A stretch of 64,000 bases of DNA from CAZKGE01 sp964636405. Lineage in GTDB: Bacteria > Bacillota > Clostridia > Christensenellales > CAG-138. The stretch covers positions 79,635-143,634 of the forward strand of contig CAZWSI010000001.1 in the NCBI GenBank assembly GCA_964636405.1. The letters are read 5' to 3'. The notes below the pieces were generated by a model. The model was not told where the DNA came from. It saw only the letters and a program-made list of their open reading frames with translations, and did not search any database. Within the stretch, counting starts at the first letter, position 1. The number at the start of each line of letters is the position of its first letter. The translations under genes and the position numbers were made by a program. Below, piece after piece: positions 24,418 to 33,187 of this stretch.

Positions 24418-25401
24418 ATGGCATACGGCGAGCGGGAGGACAACGCCTTTTTCGCGGCGCTGAAAAGCGGCGCGGCAAAGGGCGCATACTATCTCTACGG
24501 CGCGGAGGAGTATCTTCTCGAGCGCGCGGTGGAGCGCGCCGTTGCTTTGCTCGACCCGGGCGTAAAGGACATGAACCTTACGCTCCTGCGCGCGCCCACG
24601 GCGGCGCGGGTGATCGACGCGTGCGAAACGCTGCCGTTTTTCGACGAGCGGCGGGTCGTGCTCGTGCGGGAGCTTGCGGCCGAGGAGGGCGCTGCGCTCG
24701 CGCCCTATGTGGGCAAAACGCCCGAAACCGCGCTGCTATTGATTGTGCAGCGGGGCGCGGGGCGCGATAACGCGCTCCTTTCCGCCATGAAAAAGGCAAG
24801 CCGTGCGGTGGCCTTTTTGCCCTACGACGAAAGCCTCGCCGTGCAGTTTATCGGCAAGCGGGCCAAAGCGGCGTGCGTTTCCATCGACCGCGCGACGGCG
24901 GCCGCGCTGGTGCGCATGCTGGGCACGGATCTGCTCGCGCTTGAAACGGCGCTGAGCAAGCTTGCGGCGTACGCCGGCTATGGCAGCCCGGTCACGGCGG
25001 AAACGCTGCGCGCCGTAGTAACGCCCAATGTGGAATACAAGATTTTTTCCGTGCTGGACAAGCTGGTCGCGGGCAACAAAAAGGCGGGGCTGACCGAGCT
25101 GTACGGGCTTATGCGCGGCGGCGAGGGCGCCATGGGGCTGGCGGCGTTTCTCGAGGGGCGCGTGCGGCTCATGCTGCGCGCAAGACAGCTTCTCGATCGC
25201 GGCATGGGTGAGCCCGCCATTAAAAAGGCGCTCGGCGGCAGCCCGTACGCGGCCGAAATGACGATCAAGAACGCGCGCCGCATGTCGGCCGCAAGGCTGA
25301 TTTCCGCGCTCACGGCGCTTACAAGCGTGGACGCGCTGCAAAAGCAGGGCAGGGCGCGCGATACGGATTCGCTCCTGCTGGCCGTTATGCGGAGCTTTTA
25401 A
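24418..25401 (+). CDS. holA: DNA polymerase III delta subunit
   Basis: A 327-residue clamp-loader delta subunit: N-terminal LKSGAAKGAYYLYGAEEYLLERAVERAV, cut here for brevity at the key YLYGAEEYLLE, then an AAA-like fold and C-terminal helical collar. It opens the sliding clamp with the tau and delta-prime subunits. ATG 24418 is chosen over the upstream open frame because it fits the family N-terminus and sits six bases behind TATAAT; translation is probably leaderless. Confidence 0.9.
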   Translation: MAYGEREDNAFFAALKSGAAKGAYYLYGAEEYLLERAVERAVALLDPGVKDMNLTLLRAPTAARVIDACETLPFFDERRVVLVRELAAEEGAALAPYVGKTPETALLLIVQRGAGRDNALLSAMKKASRAVAFLPYDESLAVQFIGKRAKAACVSIDRATAAALVRMLGTDLLALETALSKLAAYAGYGSPVTAETLRAVVTPNVEYKIFSVLDKLVAGNKKAGLTELYGLMRGGEGAMGLAAFLEGRVRLMLRARQLLDRGMGEPAIKKALGGSPYAAEMTIKNARRMSAARLISALTALTSVDALQKQGRARDTDSLLLAVMRSF

Positions 25402-25420
25402 CGAACAGGAGGAGAAAAAC

Positions 25421-25705
25421 ATGATCAAGCACATCGTACTCACCAAATTCCGCGACCCGGACGAGGCCGCGCCCGAGGCCGCAAGGCGGCTGCTGGCCCT
25501 GCCCGCGGCGATTCCCGAGATCGTGTCCATGGAGGCCGGGCGCGATTTTATGGGGAGCGAGCGCAGCTACGATCTGGGCCTCATCGTCACCTTCAAAACG
25601 AAGGCGGACCTCGCCGTATACGCCGACCACCCCGCGCACGCGGAGGTCAAACAATATATCCACGCGCACAGGACGGGCTCCGTCACGGTGGATTACGAGT
25701 TCTAG
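25421..25705 (+). CDS. Dabb-family (stress-responsive alpha/beta barrel) protein
   Basis: A 94-residue ferredoxin-like barrel protein. It has the family pattern MIKHIVLTKF at the start, a central SYDLGLIVTFKTKADLAVYADHPAHAEV and a C-terminal beta strand. Members dimerise and some act as small enzymes or stress proteins; the role here is unknown. AGGAGGAG precedes the ATG, 19 bp after holA. Confidence 0.85.
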   Translation: MIKHIVLTKFRDPDEAAPEAARRLLALPAAIPEIVSMEAGRDFMGSERSYDLGLIVTFKTKADLAVYADHPAHAEVKQYIHAHRTGSVTVDYEF

Positions 25706-25750
25706 GGCGGCAAAAAAGCGTACCTGCCGCCTGCGCAATCCCCAAAATGC

Positions 25751-25827
25751 GGTCAGAGACGGGATTCTTAAGGGCATTGGACGCCCTTAAGCGGGGCCCG
25801 GGGCGGAGCCCCGGCGTACCCAAACCG
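25751..25827 (-). repeat. Two-hairpin dispersed repeat, copy 2
   Basis: The reverse complement is nearly identical to 20019-20093: GGGTACGCCGGGGCTCCGCC onward to TCTGACC. The second stem keeps CTTAAGGGC/GCCCTTAAG with a changed loop (GTCCAAT). It lies between the Dabb gene and uvrB. Confidence 0.85.
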
Positions 25828-25847
25828 CACCCCAAAAGGAAGCATGC

Positions 25848-27875
25848 ATGAACGAATTTAAGCTCGTATCCGAATTTGAGCCCACGGGCGACCAGCCGCA
25901 GGCCATCGAGCAGCTTGCGGCGGGGGTGCTGGCGGGGGATAAGCTCCAGGTGCTGCTGGGCGTTACGGGCAGCGGCAAAACCTTCACCATGGCCAAGGTC
26001 ATCGAGCGCGTGCAAAAGCCCACGCTCGTCGTCGCGCACAACAAAACGCTTGCGGCGCAGCTTTGCGCGGAATTCCGGGAGTTTTTCCCGGAAAGCGCGG
26101 TGGAATATTTCGTCAGCTATTACGATTATTACCAGCCCGAGGCGTATATCGCCGCCTCGGATACCTATATCGAAAAGACCGTGGATATCAACGAGGAGAT
26201 CGACCGCTTGCGCTACAGCGCGACCTGCGCGCTGGGCGAGCGCAGGGACGTAATCATCGTCGCGTCGGTGAGCTGCATCTACGCGCTGGGCGACCCGGTG
26301 GAGTATATGCGCATGTCCGTTTCTCTCCGCAAGGGCATGGAGATTGGGCGCGACGAGGTGGTCAAGCGCCTTGTGGATATCCAGTTCCAGCGCAACGATT
26401 TCGACGTAAGCCGCGGCACCTTCCGCATCCGGGGCGACGTGCTCGACGTGTTTCCCGTGCACTACGCCGATCGCCTTGTGCGCGTGGCGCTTTTCGGCGA
26501 CGAGATCGAGCGCATTACGGAGATTCACGCGCTCACGGGCGAGGTGCTGGCCGAGCGCAGCCACATCGGCATCTTCCCCGCCTCGCACTATGCCGCGAGC
26601 CGCGATAAGATCGAGGCCGCCATCGCCGATATCGAGCGGGACGCGGAGGCGCGCGCCGCCGAGTTTACCGAGCAGGGCAAGGCCATCGAGGCGCAGCGCA
26701 TTGTGGAGCGCACGCGCTACGATATCGAAATGATGCGCGAAATCGGCTATTGCACGGGCATTGAGAACTATTCGCGGTATTTTGACGGCCGCAAGCCCGG
26801 CCAGCCGCCGTTCACGCTCATCGATTATTTCCCCAAGGATTTTCTGCTCATTGTGGACGAGTCGCATCAGACCATTCCGCAAATCGGCGCCATGTACAGG
26901 GGCGACCTCGCGCGCAAGACCGCGCTTGTCGAATACGGCTTCCGCGTGCCCGCCGCCTTCGACAACCGCCCGCTCCGCTTCCCCGAATTCGAGGCGCGCA
27001 TCCCCCAGTGGATCTGCGTATCCGCCACGCCCGCGCAATATGAGCTTTCGCACGCTTCGCGCGTGGCCGAGCAGATCATCCGGCCCACGGGCCTGCTCGA
27101 CCCGGAGGTGGAGATCCGCCCCGTGACCGGGCAAATCGACGATTTGCTCTCCGAAATCCGGCTGCAAAAGGCGAAGGGCTTCCGCACGCTTGTGACCACG
27201 CTTACAAAGCGCATGGCCGAAAACCTCACCGAATACCTCGACGGCATGGGCGAGCGCGTGCGCTATATGCACGCGGATATCGAAACCATGCCCCGCATGG
27301 AGATCATCCGCGATCTGCGGCTGGGCGAATTTGACGTGCTGGTGGGGATCAACCTTCTTCGGGAGGGGTTGGATCTGCCAGAGGTGGGGCTTGTGGCCAT
27401 TCTCGACGCGGATAAGGAGGGTTTTTTGCGCTCCACGACGAGCCTTGTGCAGACCATCGGCCGCGCCGCGCGCAACGCGGAGGGCAAGGTCATATTATAC
27501 GCGGACGCGATCACGCCGTCCATGCGCGCCGCCATGGACGAAACGTCCCGCCGCCGAGAAAAGCAGCGGGCGTACAACGAGGCGCACGGCGTTACGCCCC
27601 AGAGCATCAAAAAGGCTGTGCGCGACACCTTCGCCATCACCACGCGCGTGGAGAGCGCGGAGGAGCAGATGTCCGATGCGGAACGCGCGGCGCGCGTCGC
27701 GCTCCTTACCGAGCAAATGCGCGCGGCTGCCCGCGAGCTCGCCTTCGAGGAGGCCGCCAAGCTCCGCGACGAGATTCGCCGGCTGTCCGGGGCGGACGTG
27801 GAGCGCAAAAAGGAAGCGCCCAAGCCCGGCATGATCGGCGCGCACAAGCGCGCGCGGGGCCGCACGCGCAAGTAG
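25848..27875 (+). CDS. uvrB: Excinuclease ABC subunit B
   Basis: A 675-residue UvrB, the damage-verifying helicase of nucleotide-excision repair. Walker A LGVTGSGKTFT near residue 40, the beta-hairpin VSYYDYYQPEAYI near residue 95, helicase motifs including DEFHVT-equivalent VDESHQTIPQ, and a C-terminal UVR motif (LTEQMRAAARELAFEEAAKLRDEI in part) that binds UvrC. Normal length. AAAGGAAGC precedes ATG 25848. Confidence 0.98.
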   Translation: MNEFKLVSEFEPTGDQPQAIEQLAAGVLAGDKLQVLLGVTGSGKTFTMAKVIERVQKPTLVVAHNKTLAAQLCAEFREFFPESAVEYFVSYYDYYQPEAYIAASDTYIEKTVDINEEIDRLRYSATCALGERRDVIIVASVSCIYALGDPVEYMRMSVSLRKGMEIGRDEVVKRLVDIQFQRNDFDVSRGTFRIRGDVLDVFPVHYADRLVRVALFGDEIERITEIHALTGEVLAERSHIGIFPASHYAASRDKIEAAIADIERDAEARAAEFTEQGKAIEAQRIVERTRYDIEMMREIGYCTGIENYSRYFDGRKPGQPPFTLIDYFPKDFLLIVDESHQTIPQIGAMYRGDLARKTALVEYGFRVPAAFDNRPLRFPEFEARIPQWICVSATPAQYELSHASRVAEQIIRPTGLLDPEVEIRPVTGQIDDLLSEIRLQKAKGFRTLVTTLTKRMAENLTEYLDGMGERVRYMHADIETMPRMEIIRDLRLGEFDVLVGINLLREGLDLPEVGLVAILDADKEGFLRSTTSLVQTIGRAARNAEGKVILYADAITPSMRAAMDETSRRREKQRAYNEAHGVTPQSIKKAVRDTFAITTRVESAEEQMSDAERAARVALLTEQMRAAARELAFEEAAKLRDEIRRLSGADVERKKEAPKPGMIGAHKRARGRTRK

Positions 27876-27916
27876 CCCCAACACGGATAAAAACCACGCA
27901 AGGGGGTCGCATATTT

Positions 27917-28666
27917 ATGAAGGAACTGTTTGTCAAGGGCCGTACGCTGCCAGAGGCGTACCACGCGGCGCTGCGCGCGCTGCAAAGCGAGGGCGAGATT
28001 CTAAGCTGCGCCGATTATGACCAGAAGCAGAAGGAAGCGTCCATGACCATGTGCGTGCTCGAGCCGCTGAGAGAGCCCATGATCTCCAAGCTGTATATCG
28101 GCGGGCATCGGGAATTGCAGCAGTACGTGATGGAAATGCTCGACGGGCTGCTGGATTTTGAAATCGGCAGGGGCTTTGATTATACCTATCACGACCGCAT
28201 CGGCGATCAAACGGCGTTTGTGGCGGAGGAATTGCGCCGCACGCCCGATTCGCGCCGCGCGGTCATCGATATCCGCGATAAGGACTTCGACAGGCGCACG
28301 CGCCATCCGGCCTGCCTCCAGCACATGCAGTTCTTTATTCGCAACAACGCGCTGGAGTGCAAAGTTCTTATGCGCAGCAACGACGCGGCCGAGGCCACCT
28401 TTATGAACGCCTTTGCCTTTATCATGCTGCAAAAGCGCATCGCGGAGGAGCTGGGCGTGTCCGTGGGCGGCTATACGCACCGTGCGAACTCCTTCCACGC
28501 GTACGAAAAGGACTTTGCGCTGCTGGACAACTATGTCCGCCGCCTCGATTCGGGCGAGGACGTGTGCTATGAATACGAGGGCTTTTACGAGGAGCTGATG
28601 GCTGAGGCGGTGCCGGAGATTCTCCGTGCCGTGGAGGAGCTGAAGCGGGGCAAGAATGCGCAGTAA
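27917..28666 (+). CDS. Thymidylate-synthase-like protein
   Basis: A 249-residue member of the thymidylate synthase / dCMP hydroxymethylase fold. Visible landmarks of ThyA are SRR (residues 112-114), the nucleophile Cys133 (HPACLQHMQFF, where ThyA has PPCH), MRSND (152-156, for QRSAD), Asn164 and HAY (194-196, for HxY). The N-terminal 90 residues and the GLPFN loop are divergent. It may methylate or hydroxymethylate a pyrimidine nucleotide, or be an inactive relative. GGGGGTCGC is a weak SD. Confidence 0.7.
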   Translation: MKELFVKGRTLPEAYHAALRALQSEGEILSCADYDQKQKEASMTMCVLEPLREPMISKLYIGGHRELQQYVMEMLDGLLDFEIGRGFDYTYHDRIGDQTAFVAEELRRTPDSRRAVIDIRDKDFDRRTRHPACLQHMQFFIRNNALECKVLMRSNDAAEATFMNAFAFIMLQKRIAEELGVSVGGYTHRANSFHAYEKDFALLDNYVRRLDSGEDVCYEYEGFYEELMAEAVPEILRAVEELKRGKNAQ

Positions 28667-28713
28667 CGCGTACTTTGCCGTGTTGCGGCACATCAAGCGA
28701 AAACGGGAGGTAG

Positions 28714-28760
28714 GGCTTTTCTTTTGATCCTTTTCATTTCTCCTGAAAAGAAAAGGATGG
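28714..28760 (+). repeat. CTTTTC/GAAAAG hairpin, copy 2
   Basis: GGGCTTTTCTTTTGATCCTTTTC, spacer with TCCT, then GAAAAGAAAAGGATGG. The outer stem here is ATCC/GGAT where copy 1 has CTTC/GAAG, so the pairing is kept while the bases change. Confidence 0.65.
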
Positions 28761-28787
28761 TAATAAAATCAACGAGGAAAAGACAGT

Positions 28788-29636
28788 ATGCGCTATCAGG
28801 ACGTCGATCTATACGAATTTTGCGGCCGCGCGCGCGGCGAAAACGGCAAGGGCACGCTCCGCTGCTATCTGCCGGACGGCATACAAACACGCTTTCCGCA
28901 CCGCCGCTGGCCCGCCATGCTCATCGTGCCCGGGGGCGGGTATTTCTTCGTGTCCGCGCGCGAAGCGGAGCCCATCGCGCTGCGCTATCTGGCGGCGGGC
29001 TTTGCCTGCTTTGTGCTGGACTATGCCGTCGCGCCCGCGCGCTACCCGGAGGCCTTTATCGAGGCGGGCATGGCCATGCGCTATATCCGCGCGGAGGCGG
29101 AAACGCTGCGCGTCGAGCCGGGCCGCGTGGCGGTGTGCGGCTTTTCGGCGGGCGGGCATCTGGCGGGCTGCCTCGCGCTCCTTGCAGGCTCCGATACGCT
29201 CCATTCGGCGCTGGGCCCGGGGCCCGCGGCGCGGCCGGACGCGGCGGTGCTCTGCTATCCCGTCGTAACGAGCGGCCCGCGCGCGCACAGGGGTTCGTTT
29301 GAAGCCCTCTGCGGCGAGGACGAGGCGCTCATTGCTTCGCTTTCTCTGGAAAATTGCGTGGGAGCGGACGCCGCGCCCGCCTTTATCTGGCACACGCGCG
29401 AGGACGGCTCCGTGCCCGTGCAAAACAGCCTCCTGCTTGCGCAGGCCTATGCGGACGCGGGCGTGCCGTTTTCGCTGCATATCTTTGAAAAGGGGCCGCA
29501 CGGGCTCTCCACGGCCGACGCGGCCGTGTACCAGCTCGACGCGATCCCCGCCGTGTCCGAGGGCCTTACGCGCTGGCTCGATATGAGCGCGGCGTGGCTA
29601 ACGGGCCGGGGCTTTGCGCCGGTGGACGAAGCGTAG
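28788..29636 (+). CDS. Alpha/beta hydrolase, acetyl-esterase (Aes/HSL) type
   Basis: A 282-residue hydrolase of the hormone-sensitive-lipase group: oxyanion motif VPGGGY (47-52) and nucleophile elbow GFSAGGH with Ser120. Acid and base candidates are in HTREDGSVPVQN and KGPHGLS. Such cytosolic esterases remove acetyl groups from sugars or xylan fragments; the substrate is not deducible. SD is GAGGAAAAG. Confidence 0.82.
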   Translation: MRYQDVDLYEFCGRARGENGKGTLRCYLPDGIQTRFPHRRWPAMLIVPGGGYFFVSAREAEPIALRYLAAGFACFVLDYAVAPARYPEAFIEAGMAMRYIRAEAETLRVEPGRVAVCGFSAGGHLAGCLALLAGSDTLHSALGPGPAARPDAAVLCYPVVTSGPRAHRGSFEALCGEDEALIASLSLENCVGADAAPAFIWHTREDGSVPVQNSLLLAQAYADAGVPFSLHIFEKGPHGLSTADAAVYQLDAIPAVSEGLTRWLDMSAAWLTGRGFAPVDEA

Positions 29637-29646
29637 CGGCCTTGCC

Positions 29647-30327
29647 CTAGCGCCGGTTCCGCCCTCGGTTTGCGATGGAAAGAAGCCGCAGGAAGCTGAC
29701 AAGCGAGGCCAGCGCGGCGTACACATAGGTCATGGCGGCGGCATTCAGCACCTTTTTCGCCGCGTCCGACTCGTCGTAGGAAATGTAATTTCCCTCCTCG
29801 AGCATGCGCAGCGCGCGGCTTGAGGCGTTAAACTCCACCGGCAGGGTGAGCACCTGAAAGGCGAGCATCGCGCCGTAGAGCACCACGCCCACCAGCGCAA
29901 GCTGCCGAAAGCCCAGCGCGAGGCCGAGGATGACGATCCACGGCGCGGCCTGCGAGCCGAAGCTTGCCACGGGCAGGAGCGAATTGCGCAGCCGGATGGG
30001 GCCGTAGCCTTCCTGATATTGCAGCACGTGCCCGATCTCGTGCGCGGCCACCGCGACGGCCGCGATGGAGCTCGAGCCGTATACGCTCGCGCTTAGGCCC
30101 ACCTGCCCCGTTCTCGGATCGAAATGATCCGTAAGCGAGCCCTGCACGGGCATAATCTGCACGCCGCTGCCGTGCTTGCTTAATAGCTGCCGCGCCACCT
30201 CGCTGGCGGCGAGGCCCCGCGCGGAGGGCTGCTGGGCATAGCGGTTAAACACCCGCTGCACCTTGCTCTGCGCCGCGAGGCTGAGCCCCATAACGACCAA
30301 TAACAAAAGCAAATAAATCGTATCCAT
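29647..30327 (-). CDS. Membrane zinc metallopeptidase, YugP type
   Basis: A 226-residue membrane protein with an N-terminal helix (3-20), the zinc motif AHEIGH near residue 95, and two or three further hydrophobic helices. This is the DUF/YugP neutral zinc metallopeptidase family; the function is not established. ATG 30327 is preceded by TATAAT with six bases between and no SD, so a leaderless transcript is likely. It converges with the hydrolase gene. Confidence 0.88.
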   Translation of the reverse strand: MDTIYLLLLLVVMGLSLAAQSKVQRVFNRYAQQPSARGLAASEVARQLLSKHGSGVQIMPVQGSLTDHFDPRTGQVGLSASVYGSSSIAAVAVAAHEIGHVLQYQEGYGPIRLRNSLLPVASFGSQAAPWIVILGLALGFRQLALVGVVLYGAMLAFQVLTLPVEFNASSRALRMLEEGNYISYDESDAAKKVLNAAAMTYVYAALASLVSFLRLLSIANRGRNRR

Positions 30328-30333
30328 GCTATG

Positions 30334-30339
30334 ATTATA
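30334..30339 (-). promoter_or_regulatory. -10 element of the YugP-type gene, leaderless arrangement
   Basis: TATAAT on the minus strand, then CATAGC and the ATG at 30327. No SD. The -35 region is not recognisable. Confidence 0.6.
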
Positions 30340-30374
30340 GCATGCGCTTTGCCGCGCGGAAATACGCATTTTTA

Positions 30375-30400
30375 AGAAAAAACCGCCGTTTGCGCGACGG
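30375..30400 (-). terminator. Terminator of the VanZ-to-VanZ operon
   Basis: On the minus strand CCGTCG (30395-30400) pairs with CGGCGG (30383-30388), one G-T pair, followed by TTTTTT. Located 22 bp beyond the last gene of the leftward operon. Confidence 0.7.
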
Positions 30401-30421
30401 AATTGGGTTCTTTTGCTTCGC

Positions 30422-30931
30422 CTAGGCGTTTACCAGCAACAGCAGCGCCAAAAGCGCCGTTGCAAGGAGGGTGAAGCAAAGCGCAAGAAAGAAAAAGAGA
30501 CGGTTCGTCCGCTCCTCCGTTTTGCATGGCTGCAGCAGTAGCGCGTACGCGCCCATGCCCGCGCCGCCGCCCAGCAGGTAGGCGAGCCAATCGGTCATGT
30601 CCGACGCGCCCACGCAAAGCGCGTATTGCAGCGCCTCGAGCAAAAGACCCGCGCCCGCGATGATACATAGCCGCGCCCAAAACGGCCATTTGCTCCGCAG
30701 CATGCGCAGATATACGCCGAAGGGGAAGAAAATGAGCGCGTTATTCGCGATTTCCGTCCAGTCCACGCGCCCGTTCACGAGCGCGGACGCGCCGAGCGGC
30801 ACGAGGTTCACGCCCCGGAAGCGATCCAGTCCCGAAAGGGAGAAGTGCATTTTGAACACGATAATCCACACAAGAATGAGCAGGTAATAGGCAAACAAGC
30901 CCCAGCATACGCCCTTCATCCATTTTTTCAT
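30422..30931 (-). CDS. VanZ-family membrane protein, second copy
   Basis: A 169-residue protein with four or five membrane helices and VanZ landmarks: FRGVNLVPLGA, EIANNALIFFPFGVYLRML and LEALQYALCVGASDMTDWLAYLLGG. It overlaps the preceding MacB-like gene by four bases and is the last gene of the operon. Function unknown; in this family a role in envelope or antibiotic response is often assumed. Confidence 0.88.
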   Translation of the reverse strand: MKKWMKGVCWGLFAYYLLILVWIIVFKMHFSLSGLDRFRGVNLVPLGASALVNGRVDWTEIANNALIFFPFGVYLRMLRSKWPFWARLCIIAGAGLLLEALQYALCVGASDMTDWLAYLLGGGAGMGAYALLLQPCKTEERTNRLFFFLALCFTLLATALLALLLLVNA

Positions 30932-31986
30932 GCTGACAAGTCTCCGTTCTTATCCCCTATTCTTTTCGCTTGTACGCCCCGCGACGGGCGAAAAACAAGC
31001 CCGGAAAGCCAAGCGCACAAAAGCGAAACGATTGCCGTCTGCAAGAGCGCCGCCCGCATGGCCCTAAAGAACTGCATGTCCTTGGGCAGGGGCGTAATCA
31101 GGCTCATGGCGCGCCACGCCGCTTGCCAGCGGTCGATCAGCTTGCCCCAAAAGGCGAAATCCGAGCACTTTGTGGGCAAAAAGGCCTGCGGCCAATAGAA
31201 CGTCGCCCGCAACAGGAGGAATGCCCCAGCGGCGCAGGCGGCAGCCGGCAAAAGCAACAGCAGGGCGCTCCGCCCGCCCCTGCGCCGCGCCGCGCGCAGC
31301 AGCCCGATACAGGCGGCCGCCGCGAACAGGACGGCGGGCAGCGGGGCAAGCCCCGAAAGAACGCGGGCGTACAGCCCGCTTTGCACAAGAGCATAGTCGC
31401 CGGAGAGCGCGTATTTATAGAGAAACGCCTCCGCGTCCGCCTTGCCGGAGGAAAGCTTTTGGGGCGCAAGCTCCAGATTTTCATAGGAAGCGTCTGCGCG
31501 GCGGAGGAGCGCCATGGCCTCGCCGCCCTTCACGACCCCCCGCACCGTATACGCCTCGCCCCCTATTTCCACGCGCACGCCGACCACGTCCACGGAGCGA
31601 AAAAGCGTTTGCGCGCTCTCCGCGTCGAGCAGGCAGCCCGCGTAATCGTCCTCGGCCGGGAAGCTCCCGGAGAGCAGCGTCATGGGCGCGATTTGCCGCA
31701 TGTCGCCGTATACGGCGATGGGGCGCAGGGTGGCTGCCGTCTGCATGGCGGGCGCGGCGATCGTGCAGGGCTGGCCGCGCGTCCAGGCAGCCGTGCAGGC
31801 AACCGCGCCGTTTGCCTCCGCGGCAAGCAGCCGCTTCAGCTTTGCGCCGGGCACGGGCGTATCGCAAATGCGCACGCTTAAGCCGCCGTACGCGCCTGTG
31901 AGCGCCCCGGCGCAAAGCAGGGTCTTTATAAACAGCGCCGCCAAGCCGCAGGCAAGCAGGAGGATAAGCCACACGCGCTTACGCAT
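30928..31986 (-). CDS. MacB/FtsX-like permease protein without partner ATPase
   Basis: A 352-residue protein with an N-terminal membrane helix (5-28), an extracytoplasmic domain (about 35-200) resembling the MacB periplasmic core (IAVYGDMRQIAPMTLLSG, CLLDAESAQTLF), and three further helices (about 212-232, 240-262, 317-340). That is FtsX-type topology. In such exporters a MacB ATPase is needed, and none is encoded nearby. It overlaps the adaptor gene by eight bases, so the two probably form one complex. Confidence 0.65.
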   Translation of the reverse strand: MRKRVWLILLLACGLAALFIKTLLCAGALTGAYGGLSVRICDTPVPGAKLKRLLAAEANGAVACTAAWTRGQPCTIAAPAMQTAATLRPIAVYGDMRQIAPMTLLSGSFPAEDDYAGCLLDAESAQTLFRSVDVVGVRVEIGGEAYTVRGVVKGGEAMALLRRADASYENLELAPQKLSSGKADAEAFLYKYALSGDYALVQSGLYARVLSGLAPLPAVLFAAAACIGLLRAARRRGGRSALLLLLPAAACAAGAFLLLRATFYWPQAFLPTKCSDFAFWGKLIDRWQAAWRAMSLITPLPKDMQFFRAMRAALLQTAIVSLLCAWLSGLVFRPSRGVQAKRIGDKNGDLSA

Positions 31987-33073
31987 CGGGAATCACCACA
32001 AAATCGCCGTCCTTAAGCTCCTTGGAACTTGTCGTAATCAATTTGTCCCGCTCGCTTAGGCCTGCGTCGACGGCGGCGCGGCGGCTGTCGCGGGCAAGCA
32101 GCCGCACCTCCTGCGTTTTTGCGACGAGCTGCGTGCCGAGGATGGTTTCCTTTTCCGCGAGCAGGAGCACATAATAGGTATCGGGCCCGCTTTGACGGAG
32201 CGCGGCGAGCGGCACGCAGGTATTGTAGCGCTCCGACTGCTTTTTGATCTTCCACGCCTGCTTTGCGCCGATGAGCCGCTCTTTTCCGCCGTCGCCCTCG
32301 CAAACGACGGTCACGGCGCCCTCCGCGTCCGGCAAGCGAATTTCGGATACAGTCAGGGTCTGCTTTTCCTCCCTGCCCTCGCCGTTGAGGAGCGTAACCG
32401 CGTCGCCAGGCGCAATGCGCTCCGCTTCCTTTTCCGTTACGGTCAGGGTGAAGGCAAGGCCGCCGGGCGCGATTTCAAAGCCCGTCACGCCGGCCTGCGT
32501 GGCTTTGCCCGCGCTTATGTTGCACTTGATCAACAGCCCCGAAAAGGTCGCGCGCACCACGCCGCCATTTTGGAGGGCGTAGGTCTGCGCGTGGGTAAAC
32601 CTTGCATAGGCGAGCGCCTGCGCGGCGCTTTCCGCGACGCATTGCGCATAGGCGGGGTCAATGGCGTTTTCCAGCGCGGCCTCCGCCTTGTCGAGGGCCT
32701 TTTGCGCCGCGCGCACGGTTCGGTCGGAAACCTCCTTGCCGCCGTCCACCGTGGCCACGTCGTAGGCAAAGAGCGGGTCGCCCTCCGCGATCATTTGCCC
32801 GGGACGCACATACAGCCGCGTAATGCGCCGCGTGTAATAGGTCGTGTAAAGCCGGCTTTCGCCCGCCTCCCACGCGCCCGTGCCCTCCACGCTTTCATCC
32901 AGCGTGCCCGTGCCCGCGTAGCCCACGCTCACCTCCGCCTTGAGCGCCTCCGATATGGCGCGGCTTAAATAGCCCAGCGCGAGCATGGCCGCGAGAAACC
33001 AGGCGAGCGCCACGCCCGCGCGCCTTGCGAGAGTCCTTTTCCGGGGCGTTTCCGCCGGATTGTTTATTTCCAT
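31979..33073 (-). CDS. Membrane-fusion (HlyD/RND-type) adaptor protein
   Basis: A 364-residue adaptor with one N-terminal membrane helix (about 19-40), a barrel-sandwich half (RLYVRPGQMIAEGDPLFAYD, near 85-105), a helical hairpin (about 120-160), the second lipoyl half (GGVVRATFSGLLIKCNISAGKAT) and beta-barrel domains. In Gram-positives such adaptors work with MacB-like permeases. ATG 33073 fits better than ATG 33085 because AAAGGATGG is then correctly spaced. Confidence 0.82.
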   Translation of the reverse strand: MEINNPAETPRKRTLARRAGVALAWFLAAMLALGYLSRAISEALKAEVSVGYAGTGTLDESVEGTGAWEAGESRLYTTYYTRRITRLYVRPGQMIAEGDPLFAYDVATVDGGKEVSDRTVRAAQKALDKAEAALENAIDPAYAQCVAESAAQALAYARFTHAQTYALQNGGVVRATFSGLLIKCNISAGKATQAGVTGFEIAPGGLAFTLTVTEKEAERIAPGDAVTLLNGEGREEKQTLTVSEIRLPDAEGAVTVVCEGDGGKERLIGAKQAWKIKKQSERYNTCVPLAALRQSGPDTYYVLLLAEKETILGTQLVAKTQEVRLLARDSRRAAVDAGLSERDKLITTSSKELKDGDFVVIPDA

Positions 33074-33092
33074 ACATATGTCCATCCTTTCT

Positions 33093-33186
33093 AACGCAAT
33101 GTGCAAATTGCGTTTGGAGTTGGGGCTGGTTTCGCGTTGGCGGCAAAATCTGCAACGCGTAGGTTTGAAAGAGCGCGCTTTCAAAC
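33093..33186. repeat. Three consecutive perfect hairpins between permease and adaptor genes
   Basis: AACGCAAT/ATTGCGTT (33093-33100, 33107-33114), CGCGTTG/CAACGCG (33133-33139, 33153-33159) and GTTTGAAAG/CTTTCAAAC (33163-33171, 33178-33186). All three stems are perfect. They fill the only large gap inside the operon and lack T-runs, so mRNA processing or stability control is likely. Confidence 0.75.
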
Positions 33187-33187
33187 G

